Shown here: in pieces, positions 60,427-64,000 of the stretch | Layout: the number at the start of each line of letters is the position of its first letter | Position numbering within the stretch: position 1 is the stretch's first letter | Source of the DNA: Holophagae bacterium | GTDB taxonomy: Bacteria; Acidobacteriota; Holophagae; Acanthopleuribacterales; Acanthopleuribacteraceae | DNA: 64,000 nucleotides | Assembly: GCA_030429565.1 (NCBI GenBank) | Contig: JAUIFE010000016.1 | Span: 124,001-188,000, forward strand | Reading direction: 5' to 3' | Notes under the pieces: model-generated | Databases searched by the model: none | What the model was told of the DNA's origin: nothing | The model's input: the letters and a program-made list of their open reading frames with translations, nothing else | Position numbers and translations under genes: made by a program

Positions 60427-62190
60427 GTGGACACCCTTTCCCCGCTTATTCAGTTAATTAAATCCAATATGGCCAAACCCAAGCTGCTCATCATCGGCGG
60501 CTTGCTCATGGTCGCCGAAGCCGGCATCGCGCTCTCCGTCCCTTTGTTGACCCGCGATTTTGTCGATCAAATGGGTAGCGGTGTTTGGCCCGCCATGACG
60601 ATTGCCCTGCTGCTCGGCGCCATGACGTTCGAGGCACTCGCCGGTGCCTTCGGCTTTTTGCTCCTCGGTATTTCCGGACACGGCATTGTCGCCAACCTGC
60701 GCCACAGTCTCATCGGTCGTTTGGTCAACCTGCCCGTTGGTTTTTACGACCATCAACAATCCGGTGCGCTCGCCAGCCGCGTCGTCAACGACACCCGCAC
60801 CCTTCACGAAATCGCCACCTTTCATTTGGTTTCCTTGTGTGTCGGCATTTTGACCGTCCTCGGCGCCATCGGTATTTTATGGATGCTGGATTGGCGCATG
60901 ACCCTCGTGTTGTTCGGCGGGGTGGTTTTGGCCGCCGTCATCATTGGCCCCGTCACCATGAAGATCCAAAAAATCACGGAACAGGTTCAAAATGAAACCG
61001 CCGTCTTTAGCGGCAACCTCACCAACATTTTTCGCGAAATCCGTCTGGTTAAGGCCTACAACGCCGAAGATTTGGTCAGCGATCGGGGCGCCGAATCCGT
61101 TGAGAGCTTGCGGCGCTTGGGCATCCGCGAAAACGCCGTCCAAGCCGTCTTATCACCGCTCGTCAGTATGTCGATCATGGGTGCCTTGGTCGTCATTCTC
61201 GGCTACGGCGGCGCCCGTGTCAGCGCCGGCACCTTGGAAATGGGCACCTTGATTGCCTTCATTTTGTACTTGTTCCACGTCGCCATCCCCATCACCCAGT
61301 TCAGCGTCTTTTTCAGTGAAATCCAATCCGCGATTGGTTCTTCGAAAAATATTGTCGCCTTGATGGGCGAACAAGAGGAACGCCGCGACGGGACCGACCA
61401 GGTCGAACTGCAAGGCAAGGCCATCCAACTCGAGGACCTCGACTTTGCCTACGCCCGCCCAGAAGGTGACGATCAGGAGCCCGTTAAGGTTCTCCAAGAC
61501 ATCAACCTTACCATTCCCCCCAAACAAGTAACCGCGCTGGTGGGAACCAGTGGCTCTGGCAAAACCACCTTATTGTCCTTGTTGCTCGGATTCTACGAAA
61601 ACCAAGCCGGCCGCATCGGCACCGAACAACAGAACCTTTCCGACCTGCAGTTGCAAGCCTGGCGCGGGCAAACCGCTTACGTTGCCCAGGATGCACCCAT
61701 GATCAACGGCAGTGTGCGCGACAACCTCGTTTTCGGTAGCGACAATCCAATCAGCGACGACGCCATCTTTGCCGCGCTCAAAGCGGCCCAAATGGACGAA
61801 GTCGTCGCCAAGATGCCACAGGGATTGGATACGCCCATTGGTGAACACGGCGGCGGTGTCTCCGGCGGTCAGCGCCAGCGTTTGGCCATCGCTCGCGCCA
61901 TTTTGCGGGACGCACCGCTGTTAATGCTCGACGAAGCAACCTCACACCTGGACACCCAAACCGAGTACGCTGTCCAAGCCGCCCTCGCCAAACTCATGAA
62001 ATCACGCACGACCGTCGTCGTCGCCCACCGCTTGACCACCGTGCGCGACGCCGATCAAATCGTCGTCTTTGACAAAGGTCGTATCGTCGGTACCGGCACC
62101 CACGACGAACTCATGGCCGACAACCCGGTTTACGCCGACTTGGTCGCCCACCAATTCAAAACCCGCCACCACGCGGCCGAAGTCGCCTAA
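60427..62190 (+). CDS. ABC transporter, fused permease and ATP-binding half-transporter (exporter)
   Basis: 587 residues. The N-terminal part (about 20-300) carries several hydrophobic membrane segments of an exporter-type permease. The C-terminal nucleotide-binding domain has Walker A GTSGSGKTT (about 373-381), a Q-loop, the signature VSGGQRQR (about 477-484), Walker B LLMLDEA (about 498-504) and the H-loop VAHRL (about 532-536). The fold is of the LmrA/BmrA/MsbA type and would work as a homodimer in the inner membrane. The start is GTG 60427, with GAGGAGG 4 nt upstream; the next in-frame ATG (codon 16) has no Shine-Dalgarno. Separate transcription from a strong promoter overlapped by a TetR-type operator suggests inducible expression. 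Being next to the NRPS cluster, export of the peptide and self-protection are likely roles, though the substrate cannot be read from sequence. Confidence 0.93.
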   Translation: MDTLSPLIQLIKSNMAKPKLLIIGGLLMVAEAGIALSVPLLTRDFVDQMGSGVWPAMTIALLLGAMTFEALAGAFGFLLLGISGHGIVANLRHSLIGRLVNLPVGFYDHQQSGALASRVVNDTRTLHEIATFHLVSLCVGILTVLGAIGILWMLDWRMTLVLFGGVVLAAVIIGPVTMKIQKITEQVQNETAVFSGNLTNIFREIRLVKAYNAEDLVSDRGAESVESLRRLGIRENAVQAVLSPLVSMSIMGALVVILGYGGARVSAGTLEMGTLIAFILYLFHVAIPITQFSVFFSEIQSAIGSSKNIVALMGEQEERRDGTDQVELQGKAIQLEDLDFAYARPEGDDQEPVKVLQDINLTIPPKQVTALVGTSGSGKTTLLSLLLGFYENQAGRIGTEQQNLSDLQLQAWRGQTAYVAQDAPMINGSVRDNLVFGSDNPISDDAIFAALKAAQMDEVVAKMPQGLDTPIGEHGGGVSGGQRQRLAIARAILRDAPLLMLDEATSHLDTQTEYAVQAALAKLMKSRTTVVVAHRLTTVRDADQIVVFDKGRIVGTGTHDELMADNPVYADLVAHQFKTRHHAAEVA

Positions 62191-62206
62191 AGCGAGCAAC
62201 CCAAAC

Positions 62207-62239
62207 AAAAACGCCCCTGGCTCCAATAGGGTCAGGGGC
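62207..62239 (-). terminator. Intrinsic terminator facing the minus strand
   Basis: GCCCCTG (62213-62219) pairs with CAGGGGC (62233-62239). On the minus strand the stem is followed, after one base, by five T's (62211-62207). In the plus direction the nearest T5 is 17 nt beyond the stem, so it would be a poor terminator for the exporter mRNA. Confidence 0.5.
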
Positions 62240-62249
62240 ATCCCAAGCG

Positions 62250-62351
62250 CTACCCTTTTTCAATCGAGAGCAGTTGCAGATTGATATGGTCACCGGCCAA
62301 ATCGAACGCATTTCCGCGGCAGGTGATTCGGTCAGCCTGCGGCCGCCCCAT
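62250..62351 (-). pseudogene. Possible remnant of a minus-strand gene
   Basis: A 33-codon minus-strand frame ends 11 nt before the minus-facing terminator. The frame has a stop four codons upstream of its ATG, and protein-like sequence continues beyond that stop, which suggests a decayed or frameshifted gene end. No family is recognised and chance is a real alternative. Confidence 0.2.
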
Positions 62352-62464
62352 GCGCCAGTCTCACAACGACACGGTGAAACCCGGCAAAGAGAATTATGGT
62401 TTTGACCGGCTCCTGTTTGGAAGGGCTCACTGTAAACATGAACAACGTGTAACGACGAGCATGT

Positions 62465-62584
62465 TCAGCAGACGGCCCAGCCCACCAGAAAGGCAATTGC
62501 AGCGCCTAGCATCGTTTGCGCAAAGGCCCAGACAACGCCGCCGACCACGCTGAACAACACTGACCTGGGTAATTCGGATAACAT
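62465..62584 (-). CDS. Possible 39-residue single-span membrane peptide
   Basis: ATG at 62584 (minus strand) opens 39 codons ending at TGA 62465. Residues 9-38 are almost entirely hydrophobic and rich in Gly/Ala/Val with two Trp and one Phe-Ala-Gln break, like a transmembrane helix. There is no clear Shine-Dalgarno, so expression is doubtful. A minus-facing terminator lies further along the same strand. No family is recognised. Confidence 0.2.
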   Translation of the reverse strand: MLSELPRSVLFSVVGGVVWAFAQTMLGAAIAFLVGWAVC

Positions 62585-62787
62585 CTACGACGGTCGCCAT
62601 GCCTAAAGTCGGGTGAATCCCCCATTTCCCCGTAACCCGGTTCCCTTTCGACAATGCCGACCGTCCGCGCCGCCGATTGTCCACTGTCCGCCATGGATTT
62701 GCCTTTTTCGCATGCCCTTTGCGCCCACGTGACCGGGCATGCACCGTCAACCGCTGCTTACTCTCAACCCCTCGAAAGGATTTAGAC

Positions 62788-64000
62788 GTGATTCGCTTCA
62801 TTTACCTTTGCCCACTACTTCTTGCCGGCTTCGGTCTCCAGGCCACCGAGCAATCGTTACCCGCCAAAACCCAGCAGGAAATCCAAACACTCTTAAAAAG
62901 GAATCAGGAAGATTACGGAACCGTTGGCCAAACGGTGGCGGTTCTAATAAATGGCAAGCTGGTTTATACCGGCGCAACCGGGTTCGCCGTGCAAGAATTC
63001 GCGGTGCCGGCCGGCCCGGAAACCGTGTTTCAAATCTTCTCCATTTCCAAGCTATTTACCCATCAACAGTTGGGGCAGTTGGTCGATGCAGGGAAGTTGT
63101 CATGGGATGCGCCCCTGTCACAATATCTCGACGGGCTGCCTGAATCCTGGCGATCTGTCAGCGTTCGCCAAGTCTTGAACCACGTGTCCGGCCTGCCCGA
63201 ATACTACCGAGACTTCGAGAACCCCATGCCCAAAACCGCCGCGGCCGCCCTCGACCGCGTCCGCGCGGAGCCGTTCGAGTTTGAGACCCAAAGCCAAGTC
63301 AAGTACAACCAAACCAATTACCTGCTTTTGAAAATGATCATTGAAAAGCTCACCGGCCAAGATTACGCGGCGGGCCTCACCGCATTTTTCGAGAAAGCCG
63401 AACTGGCCAATACGCGTTACGGCGATATCGCGGCGGTGATCCCTAACCGCGCCACCACCTACCAAGCAGGTCAAAACGGGTTGGAACGCCTCGCCAACCT
63501 CGATCAACCGCATTACATGATCACCGCCACCGGCCTCAACAGCAACGCCCTCGACTTGGCTAACTGGTTCTCGCGATTGCTGGCGGGTGAGTTCGTCTCG
63601 CAGAAAACCCTGACCGACATGTGGCAACCGATCAAACTCAATGACGGCACGGTTTGTCGCTTTGCCGGCGGCTTTGAACGCGCGGACCGCCCGAATTTTG
63701 TTTCGGTAGGGCACGGTGGCGGCGGCCGTTGCGATGTTCGCCATTTCATGCCGAAAAAGGGAACAGACACCATTTCGGTCATCTTCATGACGAACGGTGG
63801 CACGCGCTTCCGCAACCCGCGCGATGTGTCGTCGCGAATCGCCAACATCGTCAGCGGCGGAAAGCTCATGCCGTTGCTTTCGCTGGGCGACACCATGGCC
63901 GAGGCCATTGCCAAAAACGACTGGCCCGCCGCGCTGGCCGCCTACACCACGTTTAAAAAAGCCGATCAGGGCCAACAAACGACCGAGGATATGCTCAACC
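62788..64000 (+). CDS. Secreted serine beta-lactamase-fold hydrolase (S12/CubicO type), 3'-partial
   Basis: 404 residues are visible and the gene runs past the window end. GTG 62788 is the likely start, with AAAGGA 7 nt upstream. It opens with a signal peptide (short positive start, hydrophobic LLLAGFGL core, cut near ATEQ). The catalytic SISK tetrad is at S85-K88, the usual YxN motif appears as YNQTN at Y173, and GHGGG at 308-312 replaces the KTG box of true beta-lactamases, as in serine esterases, D-aminopeptidases and related S12 proteins. About 50 further residues follow an apparent domain end near 355, so a C-terminal extension is likely. Next to an exporter and a D-residue-containing peptide cluster, roles in peptide maturation, self-protection or cell-wall work are possible but unproven, and it may simply flank the cluster. 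Confidence 0.85.
   Translation, partial: MIRFIYLCPLLLAGFGLQATEQSLPAKTQQEIQTLLKRNQEDYGTVGQTVAVLINGKLVYTGATGFAVQEFAVPAGPETVFQIFSISKLFTHQQLGQLVDAGKLSWDAPLSQYLDGLPESWRSVSVRQVLNHVSGLPEYYRDFENPMPKTAAAALDRVRAEPFEFETQSQVKYNQTNYLLLKMIIEKLTGQDYAAGLTAFFEKAELANTRYGDIAAVIPNRATTYQAGQNGLERLANLDQPHYMITATGLNSNALDLANWFSRLLAGEFVSQKTLTDMWQPIKLNDGTVCRFAGGFERADRPNFVSVGHGGGGRCDVRHFMPKKGTDTISVIFMTNGGTRFRNPRDVSSRIANIVSGGKLMPLLSLGDTMAEAIAKNDWPAALAAYTTFKKADQGQQTTEDMLN

Larger units (their letters stand above)
62191..62787. other. Intergenic region with a minus-facing terminator and small ORFs
   Basis: This 597-bp gap separates the exporter from the hydrolase. It holds a hairpin with a T-run in the minus direction (62207-62239), two short minus-strand reading frames (62250-62351 and 62465-62584), and a perfect TTTGCGCAAA palindrome (62515-62524). 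I found no convincing promoter for the downstream hydrolase. Base composition looks less coding-like than the flanks. Confidence 0.5.

Noticed and set aside
62281..62553. 90-codon plus-strand open frame between exporter and hydrolase
   Set aside because: It is Arg/Pro-rich, with no ribosome binding site and no recognisable motif.
1..64000. CRISPR arrays, tRNA or rRNA genes, insertion sequences
   Set aside because: No regularly spaced repeats, cloverleaf or rRNA-like segments, or transposase motifs were seen. The repeated segments present are homologous A-, C- and T-domain cores.

Overview
This 64 kb window is almost entirely one large, plus-strand non-ribosomal peptide synthetase (NRPS) cluster with a terminal polyketide (PKS) module. 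It also carries precursor and tailoring genes, an ABC exporter and the start of a secreted serine hydrolase. The DNA is GC-rich, genes are tightly packed with clear Shine-Dalgarno sites, and nothing looks phage- or plasmid-derived. This fits a free-living, metabolite-rich Gram-negative-type bacterium such as an acidobacterium (Acanthopleuribacter-like), a myxobacterium or a proteobacterium. The sequence alone does not settle the phylum.

Layout. 1-8078: 3' part of an NRPS entering inside an A domain (A-tail-T / C-A-T / C-A-T / C). 8097-16838: NRPS ([C-lobe fragment]-A-T / C-T without an A / C-A-T-E). 16847-24457: NRPS (C-A-T / C-A-T / C). 24470-26080: CmlA-like metallo-beta-lactamase-fold, probably di-iron, beta-hydroxylase. 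26245-36528: NRPS ([C-lobe fragment]-A-T / C-A-T / C-A-T-E). 36540-42935: NRPS (C-A-T / C-A-T). 42946-56703: NRPS-PKS (C-A-T x3 / KS-AT-ACP-TE). 56761-57984: aspartate kinase. 57984-59262: EctB-type diaminobutyrate aminotransferase. 59273-60040: YqcI/YcgG-family putative heme N-oxygenase. 60427-62190: ABC half-transporter behind a strong sigma70-type promoter overlapped by a TetR-type operator. 62788-64000: start of a secreted serine beta-lactamase-fold hydrolase.

How it works together. If the line is collinear, about 16 carrier steps are followed by one unreduced ketide extension and thioesterase release. Hand-read specificity codes suggest: unknown, Pro, unknown (DFLCFGVCI), Val/Ile, A-less step, D-cationic, Val, Ala, Val, Phe/Tyr, D-Thr, aromatic-like, cationic, Phe, unknown (DIWQITADD), cationic, ketide. 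Aspartate kinase plus EctB without EctA/EctC points to 2,4-diaminobutyrate (Dab) supply. Three A domains share an acidic residue at code position 239, as expected for a cationic side chain. The YqcI-family enzyme may N-hydroxylate a precursor, and the CmlA-like enzyme may hydroxylate a carrier-bound residue.

Most unusual points: protein breaks inside modules, where one synthetase ends in a complete C domain and the next starts with only the C-terminal lobe of a C domain (twice); an A-less C-T unit; the Dab plus heme N-oxygenase subcluster; and the KS-linker-AT order of the terminal PKS module. The start of the assembly line, any MbtH-like protein, a phosphopantetheinyl transferase and a TetR regulator are not in the window.
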